This document shows positions 10,601 to 18,644 of a stretch of 64,000 nucleotides of DNA, one piece after another. The notes under the pieces were generated by a model. It did not search any database, was not told the origin of the DNA, and saw only the letters and a list, made by a program, of their open reading frames with translations. Within the stretch, counting starts at the first letter, position 1. Every line of letters starts with the position of its first letter. The translations under genes were made by a program, and so were the position numbers. Location of the stretch: assembly GCF_003992615.1 (NCBI RefSeq), contig NZ_RZMY01000006.1, forward strand, positions 481,679 through 545,678. The letters run 5' to 3'. The DNA comes from Flagellimonas beolgyonensis. Lineage in GTDB: Bacteria > Bacteroidota > Bacteroidia > Flavobacteriales > Flavobacteriaceae.

Positions 10601-11114
10601 CGGAACCCGATAAATTGGCCACAAAAACATCAGGTTGGGTATCGGGCTCACCATAGGTTCCGTTGTATTGTCCGCTATTGATCCAGTCCAAATAGGCTTG
10701 GGTCATACCATTGGCAGGCAACACCGGTTCGTAGCAGAACCCTCTTTGGTTGTAGGGCGGTTTATTCCCGATATCACTCTTTTGATTGATATGATGGGTA
10801 ATGACCGGTATACCTCCAAGGTTCCATCCCAGTCCAACCCAAGTGGACTCTTGTCCCACCCTAACCCCACCGGTATCATAGGATAGGTTGAAGGGTATCT
10901 CCTTGCCATCCAAATTCATGGAAAAGAGGGGGTAGTTCACACTGGCCTTCCCCGTATATTGGTTCAAAGGAGTGAGGTCAAATTTGGAAATTTCATAGGA
11001 GTTGGGGTTCATCACTGCAAACTCCTGTCTTTTTGTATAGTTCTGTGCATGGCCAAAATTCCCACAAAGCAGCAGAAAAACTATAAAAACCACTAGGTTG
11101 AATATTTTATTCAT
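7644..11114 (-). CDS. Secreted YD-repeat protein with SpvB/TcB-like N-terminus
   Basis: A 1156-residue protein with a signal peptide (residues 1-23, ending GHAQ). The N-terminal section contains GKASVNYPL...IPFNLSYDTGGVRV...WVGLGWNLGG, the hallmark of the SpvB/TcB-like beginning found in many Bacteroidota RHS-repeat proteins. The middle is long and beta-rich; near residues 1040-1070 there are YD-type repeats (YQYDINNRLVAITDESG). It ends without an RHS core and instead has a PKD-like segment (GGVGDYTFKWYLG) and a Cys-containing tail. No T9SS C-terminal domain is visible. It is first in the leftward cluster, and the following genes are close (36 and 12 bases). By analogy with Tc toxins (separate B and C components) it might form the shell partner of the 2121-residue protein; that is an inference. 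Confidence 0.88.
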   Translation of the reverse strand: MNKIFNLVVFIVFLLLCGNFGHAQNYTKRQEFAVMNPNSYEISKFDLTPLNQYTGKASVNYPLFSMNLDGKEIPFNLSYDTGGVRVGQESTWVGLGWNLGGIPVITHHINQKSDIGNKPPYNQRGFCYEPVLPANGMTQAYLDWINSGQYNGTYGEPDTQPDVFVANLSGSVVKYQLTQKLINGSIEAKILNNSQAKIAYNETNQTFTITDENGFVYEFTHVEYTTTWTQPAATLGNEVDPTSITGAYQDDTNYNDNAERLIPTAWYVDRIVAPNGDFLDFIYEYESDGVPNVTLSHAVYSSSKKISLCGSDFNNGNIGNYWNSGFFEDVTASRSIQEVMVLSEIAHSSSGNKAVFNLGTRNDISGYTGSTQILDGFTAYTNSYDGVPKKLNSIDIKTAANTTVKHIDFQQSYFNDYKLGTAEEKSYVRLRLDGFKIFDQQYAFLYQCPDALPAKHSKDVDFWGFYNGANNQYWSAKIEISSDLCPYSNPEVMTNITQIQGAIKGSNSEFGLIGSLQEIRLPTGGTTKFEYEPNTFTINVNNYDVNMDDLVYPYLLQHNLEPGYPKNGVANANLRVFAVGGLRISEVTNTDSGGNPLLRKRYNYNEIFSGVDEVSTGKLMDGLHYYRISNEMYEGGNVQLANLTVHNNNIVNTNGSAMGGHIGYSKVEEYLEHKNLENQDLGRIITSYLNTPNESLRADPNGGAPYIVESPPVNYEDANGQMLSQIIYDANNVLKKEVNVTYEIRENFLAPGYKVYYGNLTNFLMGAAGTQHFVSDYYDFTPAKYLALPATTTTTEYMDSGEAYVTNTSNVYNSKDGLLSTEQINSFGGGNVVKTEYRYPWESSYGINGLSGTAALVAANRISQPIYTRSYNNGQLVGHQYTEFGLKNGNYEPIAIYHQKLDATISSMERKVSYERYDAYGNLCQYKQEDGIWVSAIWGYNGQYVVAKVENATYAQIEALAAFGSNFDLGNNGLSASQETQLRGLADAMVTTYDYAPLVGPVTITDSRDYSTNYQYDINNRLVAITDESGDLIQDYEYEIADVGLYQYPPVSSCLDPLDATISVTNNTVQYVSLSASVSGGVGDYTFKWYLGIGTSSTSFESTPAFVGSGIVWEICCYTQQFIKLEVTSGQETVTRVIENPNYDPNCPANSCDNPY

Positions 11115-11918
11115 AATTCAATATTTAGGCATTTCATTTATTCTAGGTATATGGATATGAATCAATTGAAGTTTATTCCATCACCGATATATGTTGCTGA
11201 CAGGTGATGAATAGGGGTTCCTGAAAAAGGGTGATTTTGTGGTAAAATGATGAAAATTGCAAAAAAGGCATCCACACCCTAAGCGACATTGTTAACCGTT
11301 TTGATATACTGATGTTCCAGAAAAATCACAGTTATAATGCACAATGCCAATTAGGTTTGTTCACTGTATTTGAGCGAAAGGGCTCAAAAAAATAACGACG
11401 GATGGAGTACCTAGTGGGCGCGTTCCTCCATCAAAAGAATGGATTTTAGCCATGCAAACTTGCCTTGCATTCCAAGTGACACAGCAAAATGGGCTACCAG
11501 TCGGATCCAGGCTACATCAATAAATATTTATTTGAAATGGTCCAAGGCATTTTTGCGTTTTCGACCCGAGGGGGATAAAGATTTACATCTTGAAGGTTCG
11601 ATCTTCTGGTAGTGCTTGTTGATAATCGTAGCAATTAAACTTACACCACTCCGTTGGGCTCGCCCAAAATAATTCAAGGGACTAATAGAAATTGTGTGCA
11701 TAGTTAATGTTGTAGGTTAATGTTTAACAAGATTTATCTTATTATGTATAATATAAATACTGAACAAGTATATTGTATTTTTACTATTTTTTTAACATTT
11801 ATTTTATTTATTCGATAAACTACAAGGTTTGCATTAAATTCTTACAATTATTCCAAAATCATATAATATTCTTAAAATTTTTAAGTTATCTCTACTACCA
11901 AATCATGATTGACTATTT
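11115..11918. other. 804-base gene-free region between divergent clusters
   Basis: No convincing coding frame on either strand. It separates the leftward YD/RHS cluster from the rightward pilus/secretin cluster and should hold both promoters. Visible elements: an inverted repeat CATCACC (11179-11185) / GGTGATG (11203-11209) about 65-95 bases upstream of the leftward gene; an exact -7 type box TAGGTTTG at 11352-11359 on the plus strand without a clear -33; and a hairpin GATGGAG / CTCCATC (11401-11432). The last ~200 bases are strongly AT-rich up to the pilin start. No exact TAnnTTTG box was found directly before the pilin gene. Confidence 0.5.
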
Positions 11919-12332
11919 ATGGCACAACCATTAATCACTAAAAAGATCAGTGCTTTAAACCTACAGGAAACCCTGATCGTGCTGGCAATTATCGGAATTT
12001 TACTGCTCCTTGCCCTTCCCAACCTGATGCCGCTGATTTCAAAGGCGAAAAGTATCGAGGCGCAGACCCAGTTGAAGGCGTTGTACAACTCACAGACTAC
12101 CTATAGGTACATGTATAGCAAGTACACTGGCGAGATCAACGAACTGGATTTTATCCCGCCAAAAACGGTGGAGGAAAATGGGACCGCAAATTATAGGTAT
12201 GAAATTCTAACAGCGGACAATGTTTCATTTAAGGCCCGTGCCGAGGCCATCACCGATTTTGATGGGGACGGGGTGTTCAACGTTTGGGAAATAGATGAAA
12301 ACGGGAATCCAAAACAAATCATTAAGGATTGA
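11919..12332 (+). CDS. Type IV pilin-like / major pseudopilin protein
   Basis: A 137-residue pilin-like subunit. A short leader with two Lys (residues 8-9) precedes the hydrophobic helix ALNLQETLIVLAIIGILL. Cleavage after Ala12 would give a mature N-terminus LNLQE, placing the conserved Glu at position 5; Ala instead of the usual Gly at -1 is unusual but tolerated in some pilins. The amphipathic part of the helix (SKAKSIEAQTQLKAL) and a C-terminal DFDGDGVFNVWEIDENG segment, reminiscent of the calcium site region of GspG/PilA proteins, support the call. It is first of six closely packed genes; the second gene, its likely processing peptidase, overlaps it by 4 bases. It could build either a pilus or a short pseudopilus. 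Confidence 0.88.
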   Translation: MAQPLITKKISALNLQETLIVLAIIGILLLLALPNLMPLISKAKSIEAQTQLKALYNSQTTYRYMYSKYTGEINELDFIPPKTVEENGTANYRYEILTADNVSFKARAEAITDFDGDGVFNVWEIDENGNPKQIIKD

Positions 12333-12814
12333 TCATACTTATTCAAATACTCACAATGGTGGGGTGTGGCGTATTGGCGTTCCAAGACATCAAAGACCGT
12401 GAGGTCTCATGGGTTTTGTTTCCCCTATTGTCCATCACACTGACCATGTTACATTTCCAAAACATGGATTGGCCCACTTTGGGTGTTTCCATTTTGATCA
12501 ACATCATAACAGTTAGTTTTGTAGTGTTCCTCCTTTGGTTGATTACCCGTTTTGTCTTTCACAAAGTCTTTTTGAACGTGAGTTTTGGTCTGGGTGATCT
12601 ACTATATTTCTATGTCTTGGCCCTTGGCTTCCCAACAGTTACCTTCATCTATTTGTTTGTCGGGGCCGTTGGTTTTGCATTACTCGCTTTTTTGCCCATG
12701 AAACTGTTCCTAAAATCGGACACCGTCCCACTTGCGGGATTGATGGGGATTTTCTTAATCGCCGTTCTGACCATTTCCCTGTTCCCAGGTTCACCATCAC
12801 TTTATGCAATGTAG
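12329..12814 (+). CDS. A24-family prepilin peptidase, single-domain
   Basis: A 161-residue polytopic membrane protease. About five to six hydrophobic segments are visible. The two catalytic aspartates of A24 peptidases are present: Asp20 in FQDIKDREV and Asp90 in the GLGD motif (residues 87-90). It lacks the N-terminal zinc/methylation domain of PilD, so it should cleave but not N-methylate pilins. The start is a TTG whose last bases overlap the pilin stop (TTGA, 12329-12332); starting at the first ATG (12356) would cut the first membrane helix, which favours TTG. Its stop abuts the ATG of the ATPase gene. Substrate: the upstream pilin, by context. Confidence 0.88.
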   Translation: MIILIQILTMVGCGVLAFQDIKDREVSWVLFPLLSITLTMLHFQNMDWPTLGVSILINIITVSFVVFLLWLITRFVFHKVFLNVSFGLGDLLYFYVLALGFPTVTFIYLFVGAVGFALLAFLPMKLFLKSDTVPLAGLMGIFLIAVLTISLFPGSPSLYAM

Positions 12815-14227
12815 ATGAAGAAGAATGGGTATCACATACCGCCACAATTACAACAATGCATCTCAGCAGATCAGGCATTCCACTATCGGATAGTGCCGGT
12901 TTCCAAAATTGGGAACAACTTGGTTCTAAAAACCGATAGCGAATCCTTGGATGCACTACTGGCAGAACTTAATATCGTTTTGGACACCGAAGTCACCTTG
13001 GAACCATGTGTAAAGGACGAACTGCAACAATATCTGACGACCAACTACCGTCAACGGACAAACCAAGATGTTTCGCAGCTCGGCTATACCAATGATTTTT
13101 TGGAAAAGATACTGTTCGAGGCCAATGCCGTTGGAAGCAGCGATATCCATTTCGAGCCCTACGAGCAGAAAAGTAGGGTGCGATTGCGGTTGGATGGAAA
13201 GCTGTTGGAATATTACAGTATTCCCTTGCAGGATTACCCGACCATAGTGAACAAGATCAAGATAAGGGCCAATCTGGATATTTCCGAGAAGCGTCTGCCC
13301 CAAGATGGCCGAATCACAATGCGGTCCCAAGGAACGGAATTCGATATCAGGGTATCATCCCTGCCCACCCTCTACGGGGAAAAATTGGTGCTGCGTATCC
13401 TGAACAGGGATTCTGGGAGCATAGACTTGGCATCACTGGGATTTAACGATATTGAGTTGCAACGCTTCAGGGAGAACATCAAAAAGCCCAATGGCATCAT
13501 TTTGATTTCCGGGCCCACTGGTTCCGGTAAGACCACTACCCTTTATGCCACTTTGAAACAATTGAATGATGGGGCCACCAATATCTTGACCATTGAGGAT
13601 CCCATAGAGTATACCCTGGAGGGGGTCAACCAAGTACAATTGAAAGAAAATATTGGTATGGATTTTGCCAGCGCCCTTCGCACCTTTTTAAGGCAAGACC
13701 CGGATATCATTATGGTAGGTGAGATTCGGGACGTAAAAACCGCAAATATGGCCATCAGGGCTGCGTTGACAGGACATTTGGTCCTGTCCACAATCCATAC
13801 GAACTCGTCTTGGGCCACCATATCAAGGCTCATTGACATGGGGGTGCCCCCGTTCCTTATCGCAAGCACCTTGAACATGAGCGTTGCCCAACGATTGGTC
13901 CGGAAACTTTGCAACCAATGCAAGCAAAAGGATAAGGTGGAAAAAAGCCTCTTCCCGGCAAATTTTGGAATGCCGAAAGAGTTAGAACATCACTATGTCG
14001 CTGTCGGGTGTCATGAATGCCATCATACAGGTTACCAAGGCCGGAAGGCCATTTATGAAATTCTGCCCGTAGGAAAGGACCTGGAATCTTCCATTAAGAG
14101 CAACGCTTTGGAAATTGATGGATATTTCAGAGAACACCAAATTCCAACATTGAAATCCAACGCCATTGGCCTAATCCAACAAGGCATCACCTCCATTGAG
14201 GAAGTGTATGCCCTGCTGAGTACCTAA
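12815..14227 (+). CDS. GspE/PilB-type assembly ATPase
   Basis: A 470-residue cytoplasmic hexameric ATPase that powers pilus or pseudopilus assembly. Motifs in order: N2-like region with LRLDGKL, the Walker A GPTGSGKTT (233-241), Asp box with EDPIEY (261-266), Walker B DPDIIMVGEIRD (295-306), His box HTN (328-330), and a tetracysteine zinc module C366-x2-C369...C399-x2-C402. The zinc module marks assembly ATPases (GspE/PilB) rather than the retraction ATPase PilT. The N1 domain is short compared with E. coli GspE. The gene starts directly after the peptidase stop and is followed 8 bases later by the secretin. Confidence 0.95.
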   Translation: MKKNGYHIPPQLQQCISADQAFHYRIVPVSKIGNNLVLKTDSESLDALLAELNIVLDTEVTLEPCVKDELQQYLTTNYRQRTNQDVSQLGYTNDFLEKILFEANAVGSSDIHFEPYEQKSRVRLRLDGKLLEYYSIPLQDYPTIVNKIKIRANLDISEKRLPQDGRITMRSQGTEFDIRVSSLPTLYGEKLVLRILNRDSGSIDLASLGFNDIELQRFRENIKKPNGIILISGPTGSGKTTTLYATLKQLNDGATNILTIEDPIEYTLEGVNQVQLKENIGMDFASALRTFLRQDPDIIMVGEIRDVKTANMAIRAALTGHLVLSTIHTNSSWATISRLIDMGVPPFLIASTLNMSVAQRLVRKLCNQCKQKDKVEKSLFPANFGMPKELEHHYVAVGCHECHHTGYQGRKAIYEILPVGKDLESSIKSNALEIDGYFREHQIPTLKSNAIGLIQQGITSIEEVYALLST

Positions 14228-14235
14228 CATCATCC

Positions 14236-16410
14236 ATGAAAAATATCGTCCTCATATCACTATTGTTCGTTACACAACTGAGCCTATCCCAAATCCAAGG
14301 TGACAGGATCCAACGCATCAAGAACGAATTGGAACTTTTGGCCATTGATCACCCTGCCTATAATGAAACCTTAAAGCTTGATGTCAATGTTTCCAACGTT
14401 ACTTTGCCCAGTTTTCTTATTGCGGTCTCCAAAGTGCACAACTTGAATTTAAGTGTTTCAAATGATATTTCGAAAATCAATATCGTCAACAACTTTTCCA
14501 ATGTAAGCGTTTCAGATCTGTTGATTTTCTTGTGCAAGGAATACAACCTCACCATTGATTTTACAGGCAGTATTCTATCCATCAAAAGGTTCGAGGCACC
14601 AATGCCCGAAGTTGAAGAAAAGCCATTTAACGTGGAACTGGACCCTTCTATGGAAACCATATCATTGGATGTCAACGATATTTCCTTGGATCGTGTGTTC
14701 AGGAGAATAATGGACCTCTCCGGGAAGAATCTACTTTACTCCAATAGCTTAAAAAATCAATCATTGAACATTTACCTCAATAAAGTGCCCTTTGATGCCG
14801 CCATGGAAAAAATTGCTGAACTGAACGGACTTGCCCACTCCAAATCAAGGGATGGCTTTTACCTGTTCAGCACTATGGACAACAATGGCGGTAAGATTGC
14901 ATCGCGAGGTTTCCAGAATGGTATGTACTATGAAGTTCTGGATACGATCAACAAAATTCTCAATGTTGATTTCAATGATACCCCTGTTTCCCAAATTGTT
15001 GAATCTTTGGGCCTAGACCTACAATTGGACATCTACACGGCCACACCTTTGGAACAGGCAGGCAAGGTAACCTTCAATGCCAAGAACATCTACTTTGACG
15101 ACTTATTGTCACATATTTTTGAAAGCGGACAACAAGGGGTCGTTCCTTCAACAACGAATGATAACCCGCAAAACAGCAGAGGTCCCCAACGCCTGCAGAA
15201 CAATGGTGCAAACGAAATCAATCAAGCGATAAACACCAACTTCACCTATAAGAAAGAGAACAACATCTATTTTTTTGGAACTGCCGACCAACTCAGTGTC
15301 AGAAGGATAGAGGTCGTACAAATGATGCACCGATCGGTGGAACTGTTGAGCGACCCCACCTCCTATTCCGGTGGATACCGTTCTGCAGGCAGGACCAATG
15401 CCGGCAGTATCAATTACTATGGCAATGGCCAAGGGGTTGGCCTGCCTGGCCAACAAAACTCAATTGGACAAAGGAGCATAAATACTCGGAGCGACGGATT
15501 TGAAAATTACCAGGATACCGCAGAGGCCCTGGTAAATATCCTGCCCGATGAGATCAAATCAGATCTGGACATCAAGGTTGATTTTGAGCTCAACAGCTTT
15601 TTTGTAAGTGGGCCATCGGCCAACATTGAACGTTTTAAAAGCTTTATCAGGGAAATCGACAAACCGGTACCTGTTGTGCTCATCGAAGTCATGATCATTG
15701 AGGTGCGGAAATCCTCCATTGTTGAGACGGGCATCAGTTGGGGGATTGGGGATGAGCCCGTACAGACCAAAGGAAACCTATTTCCACAAACGGATTTGAC
15801 ATTGGGGGCCAAATCGGTCAACAAGGTCATCGGAGGGTTCGATGGTTTCGGATCGTTCAACATCGGCAAAGTAGTCCCTGAGTTCTTTGCAACAATTAAG
15901 GCATTGGAGGAAAATGGCAACATCAAGATCCGATCCACACCCAAGCTCTCCACTTTGAACGGGCATAGGGCCAATCTCTCCATTGGTGAAACCACCTATT
16001 ATGTGGTCACCAACCAGAACTTTTTCGGATCACAGATCCCGACCACCTCCGAAATCAGGAACTATGCCCCTATCGATGCCGAGTTGGGGGTGAGCATTAA
16101 ACCCTTGGTCTCCGGAGATGGTCAGGTGACTCTGAACATCAATGTGATCCAATCCGATTTCAGTGGCGAGCGCATAGAGGAAGATGCCCCTCCCGGGTTG
16201 ACCTCTCGGGAATTTAGTTCCATTATACGCATGCAGAACCAGGACTTGGCCATACTTGGGGGGCTCGAGGAAAAGATCAAAAACGATTCAGGGAGCGGTG
16301 TCCCCTTGTTGGCCAGGATACCGGTGATCAAATGGCTGTTCAGCAAACGCAAACGCGAGGACACCAAACAAAAATTGACCATATTGATAAAACCAACAGT
16401 AATCTACTGA
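14236..16410 (+). CDS. Secretin, outer-membrane channel (GspD/PilQ type)
   Basis: A 724-residue outer-membrane secretin. Signal peptide residues 1-18 (ending LSLSQ). The N-terminal half contains repeated STN/N-domain-like blocks (LDVNVSNVTLPSFL..., ISLDVNDISLDRVF..., ILNVDFNDTPVSQIV...). A low-complexity Asn/Gly-rich linker (about 300-420) precedes the N3-like and secretin domains, starting near VVLIEVMIIEVRKSS (about 478). The C-terminal signature GVPLLARIPVIKWLFSKR and the ending LTILIKPTVIY are typical of secretins. It lies between the ATPase and the inner-membrane assembly genes. No pilotin gene is adjacent. Confidence 0.94.
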   Translation: MKNIVLISLLFVTQLSLSQIQGDRIQRIKNELELLAIDHPAYNETLKLDVNVSNVTLPSFLIAVSKVHNLNLSVSNDISKINIVNNFSNVSVSDLLIFLCKEYNLTIDFTGSILSIKRFEAPMPEVEEKPFNVELDPSMETISLDVNDISLDRVFRRIMDLSGKNLLYSNSLKNQSLNIYLNKVPFDAAMEKIAELNGLAHSKSRDGFYLFSTMDNNGGKIASRGFQNGMYYEVLDTINKILNVDFNDTPVSQIVESLGLDLQLDIYTATPLEQAGKVTFNAKNIYFDDLLSHIFESGQQGVVPSTTNDNPQNSRGPQRLQNNGANEINQAINTNFTYKKENNIYFFGTADQLSVRRIEVVQMMHRSVELLSDPTSYSGGYRSAGRTNAGSINYYGNGQGVGLPGQQNSIGQRSINTRSDGFENYQDTAEALVNILPDEIKSDLDIKVDFELNSFFVSGPSANIERFKSFIREIDKPVPVVLIEVMIIEVRKSSIVETGISWGIGDEPVQTKGNLFPQTDLTLGAKSVNKVIGGFDGFGSFNIGKVVPEFFATIKALEENGNIKIRSTPKLSTLNGHRANLSIGETTYYVVTNQNFFGSQIPTTSEIRNYAPIDAELGVSIKPLVSGDGQVTLNINVIQSDFSGERIEEDAPPGLTSREFSSIIRMQNQDLAILGGLEEKIKNDSGSGVPLLARIPVIKWLFSKRKREDTKQKLTILIKPTVIY

Positions 16411-16411
16411 A

Positions 16412-17614
16412 TTGAAGAACAGGTTTCAACATATCATTGAAGGGAATATATACCAAGGGTTGGAAATCTTTGAAATCGACAATTCCAAATACTACACATT
16501 CCTCAAACTTTACAAAAAGAAGGGTGAACTAACAGTTAGCTTCGAGGAATTGTTCACGGACCTGGACAATCTCGTGGCCTCTGTTGATAATAAAAAAGCA
16601 TTGGCAGTGGTCCTTAATACCTCCAAGGTGCTGAAAAAGAAAATTTCAAATGGAACACCGGCCAATGTCGAACAATGGGTTGCCCAGGCCTTTCCAAATT
16701 TGGACTTGGAAAATTTTTATTACCAGGTTTTGGATTCCGCCGATTTTAAAGTGGTGTCCATCAGTAAAAAGTCCGAAGTCGATATTTTTTTAAAACAGTT
16801 AAGACAAAATGGGATTGTACCTTCCAAAATAGCAATTGGAATTTCAGAATTGTCAAATACACTGCCCTATTTGCATTTCCCGGTCCATGGCTCCTCTTTT
16901 TATATTGATGAAAATGAGAACGCGGGACCGGAAATCAACAACTCGGATAAAATGGAGGGTGGTACAATTGATATGAACGGATTGACCCTATCCCGTACAA
17001 GCCTTTTGTCGTTCTCCAGTATTTTGGGCACAGTGAATCATGTTCAGGTCCCTTCCAATCTTCAGGACATAAACTTGTCATTGGATCATGGCTTTAAAAA
17101 CAGGCGATTTTTCAGCTTGGGATCGCAATTGGGACTTGGTGCCCTATTGGTGCTTCTATTGTTGAATTTCGTTCTCTTCTCACATTATCGCTCAAAAACA
17201 TTGGATATGGATACCATTGCCAGTTTGGAAAATCAAAGCAATCTCTTAAATCTAACCAAGGATAGGATTGCAAACAAGGAATCCAAATTGAATGCACTGA
17301 TGAACAGTTCAAACTCAAAGGTTACTTTTTACTTGGATCAAATCGGCAACAGTTTGCCCGCTTCAATTTTGCTCGATAAATTGGATTATCAACCCCTTTT
17401 GAAACCCGTTCAAGACGATAAACCCATTGAGATGGTCCAAAATACCATGATAGTCACCGGATTGACCAACAACAAAGAGGAATTTACCAGTTGGGCGGAT
17501 GATTTGGAAAAAATGGATTGGATCAAAACCATTGAGATCCAAAGCCTTGAATTCGATACAAAAAATTCGGACAGGTTCACCTTAAAAATTGGAATCCATG
17601 AAGCTGGACAATAA
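16412..17614 (+). CDS. GspL / PilM-PilN-like inner-membrane assembly protein
   Basis: A 400-residue bitopic protein. Residues 1-225 are cytoplasmic and look like a degenerate actin-like (PilM/GspL cytoplasmic) domain; one hydrophobic helix lies at about 231-252 (LGLGALLVLLLLNFVLFS); the periplasmic part starts with a coiled-coil (LENQSNLLNLTKDR...) followed by a PilN-like ferredoxin-fold segment. The start is TTG one base after the secretin stop; no ATG is suitably placed. In type II secretion systems GspL recruits the ATPase to the membrane. Family assignment rests on topology and gene order rather than strong motifs. Confidence 0.75.
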   Translation: MKNRFQHIIEGNIYQGLEIFEIDNSKYYTFLKLYKKKGELTVSFEELFTDLDNLVASVDNKKALAVVLNTSKVLKKKISNGTPANVEQWVAQAFPNLDLENFYYQVLDSADFKVVSISKKSEVDIFLKQLRQNGIVPSKIAIGISELSNTLPYLHFPVHGSSFYIDENENAGPEINNSDKMEGGTIDMNGLTLSRTSLLSFSSILGTVNHVQVPSNLQDINLSLDHGFKNRRFFSLGSQLGLGALLVLLLLNFVLFSHYRSKTLDMDTIASLENQSNLLNLTKDRIANKESKLNALMNSSNSKVTFYLDQIGNSLPASILLDKLDYQPLLKPVQDDKPIEMVQNTMIVTGLTNNKEEFTSWADDLEKMDWIKTIEIQSLEFDTKNSDRFTLKIGIHEAGQ

Positions 17615-18110
17615 AAATAAAATGCTCCTCCTTGGCTTGGTGGCACTCCTTTTTTTGAGCTATCACCTGGCCATTAAAAAAACACTGTCCCTCAGGGCCG
17701 ATTATTTAGGTAATTTGGAAAATCAAGAACTGTCCAAAAACATCCCCTTGGAAATTGCCAAACTCAACCAAAAGGAAAAATATCTGGATGCCCAGTTTAT
17801 GAAGTTAAACCTAAGCTCATCCGCTTTTCAGACGGACCTCTTAAAGTTCCTGAACGAAAATAACACGACCCAATCTGTTAAATTAATTGAATTTAAGTCT
17901 CCTCATTTCTTCCAAGATAAAAGCACTGAGAATGTGACTTATATGATGAAACTTGAAGGTCGTTATACTGAAATTCTGAAAGTCTTGTACGCTTTGGAAA
18001 ATCAAAGTGGTTTTGGATCGATTTCCCATACTTCTTTTGAAAAACAAAACAACCACAGAACCCAAAAAGAACATTTGCAATCCTCTGTGTTTTTAAAGCT
18101 GGTCTATTGA
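17598..18110 (+). CDS. PilO / GspM-like inner-membrane assembly protein
   Basis: A 170-residue bitopic protein: short basic N-terminus, one membrane helix (about residues 9-25, MLLLGLVALLFLSYHLAI), then a coiled-coil (LENQELSKN...EIAKLNQKEKYLDAQ) and a small C-terminal domain ending KLVY. This layout matches PilO/GspM, partner of PilN/GspL. The ATG at 17598 is chosen over an upstream TTG; it overlaps the previous gene by 17 bases. It is the last gene of the cluster. No GspF/PilC gene follows. Confidence 0.72.
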   Translation: MKLDNKNKMLLLGLVALLFLSYHLAIKKTLSLRADYLGNLENQELSKNIPLEIAKLNQKEKYLDAQFMKLNLSSSAFQTDLLKFLNENNTTQSVKLIEFKSPHFFQDKSTENVTYMMKLEGRYTEILKVLYALENQSGFGSISHTSFEKQNNHRTQKEHLQSSVFLKLVY

Positions 18111-18386
18111 TCTAAAAAGCATCATTCCAACTTCCCTTTAATCATAATTTTCAACTGCCCCAAGATACGAGCCTTCTACATAATTTCTATTGCCCTTGTT
18201 TTCATTACCACCATGATGGCACAAAAAATCCAATTGTCCAATGCTATCCTTAAAAGATATATGAAGACTATATGCATAATTAGGGCATTGGCTTAAAAAG
18301 CAAGAAAAGGTCATCATCGTTTTGCTATCTTTTAATTTGATTTAAGTGGGTTGGGGGGCTGTTCATCAAATGGACCTAAAAACAAA
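18111..18386 (+). other. Gene-free region with an open, signal-peptide-like frame
   Basis: Between the PilO-like gene and the tRNA terminator. The frame of the PilO-like gene stays open for 61 codons after its stop (to TAA at 18294-18296) and encodes a basic-hydrophobic-AQ pattern (KIRAFYIISIALVFITTMMAQ) like an export signal. The only ATGs are at the end of that signal (18213, 18216), so it is not a functional gene as it stands. It may be the leftover 5' end of a lost secreted-protein gene. Confidence 0.35.
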
Positions 18387-18417
18387 AAAGACCAATAATC
18401 AATGATTATTGGTCTTT
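18387..18417 (-). terminator. Terminator of the tRNA transcript
   Basis: Perfect 15-base inverted repeat, AAAGACCAATAATCA at 18387-18401 and its complement at 18403-18417. Read leftward it is followed by TTTGTTTTTAGG. It lies 12 bases beyond the 3' end of tRNA-Pro. Confidence 0.8.
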
Positions 18418-18428
18418 AGAAATTAAAG

Positions 18429-18503
18429 TCGGGGTGGCAGGATTCGAACCTGCGGCCTCCTGCTCCCAAAGCAGGCGCGATAACCGGGCTACGCTACACC
18501 CCG
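18429..18503 (-). tRNA. tRNA-Pro(TGG)
   Basis: A 75-base cloverleaf on the minus strand. Acceptor stem CGGGGTG/CACCCCG, discriminator A, T-loop GGTTCGAATCC, anticodon stem CCTGC/GCAGG with loop TTTGGGA, giving anticodon TGG. The 3' CCA is not encoded (ACT follows). It lies 18 bases after tRNA-Ser and shares its promoter and terminator. Confidence 0.95.
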
Positions 18504-18521
18504 AACTGTATTTTGGAAAAG

Positions 18522-18605
18522 CGGAGAGACTGGGACTCGAACCCAGGCAGCACTTACGCGCTGACAGATTAGCAATCTGCTCCGTTACCACTCCGGCACC
18601 TCTCC
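18522..18605 (-). tRNA. tRNA-Ser(GCT)
   Basis: An 84-base tRNA on the minus strand. Acceptor GGAGAGG/TCTCTCC with a terminal wobble, discriminator G, anticodon stem GCAGA/TCTGT with loop TTGCTAA giving anticodon GCT, a serine-type long variable arm (CAGCGCGTAAGTGCTG) and T-loop GGTTCGAGTCC. CCA is not encoded. It reads AGC/AGT serine codons. Confidence 0.95.
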
Positions 18606-18644
18606 TATTTCTTATTATGAACGTGCATTCTGAAAATGCGGATG

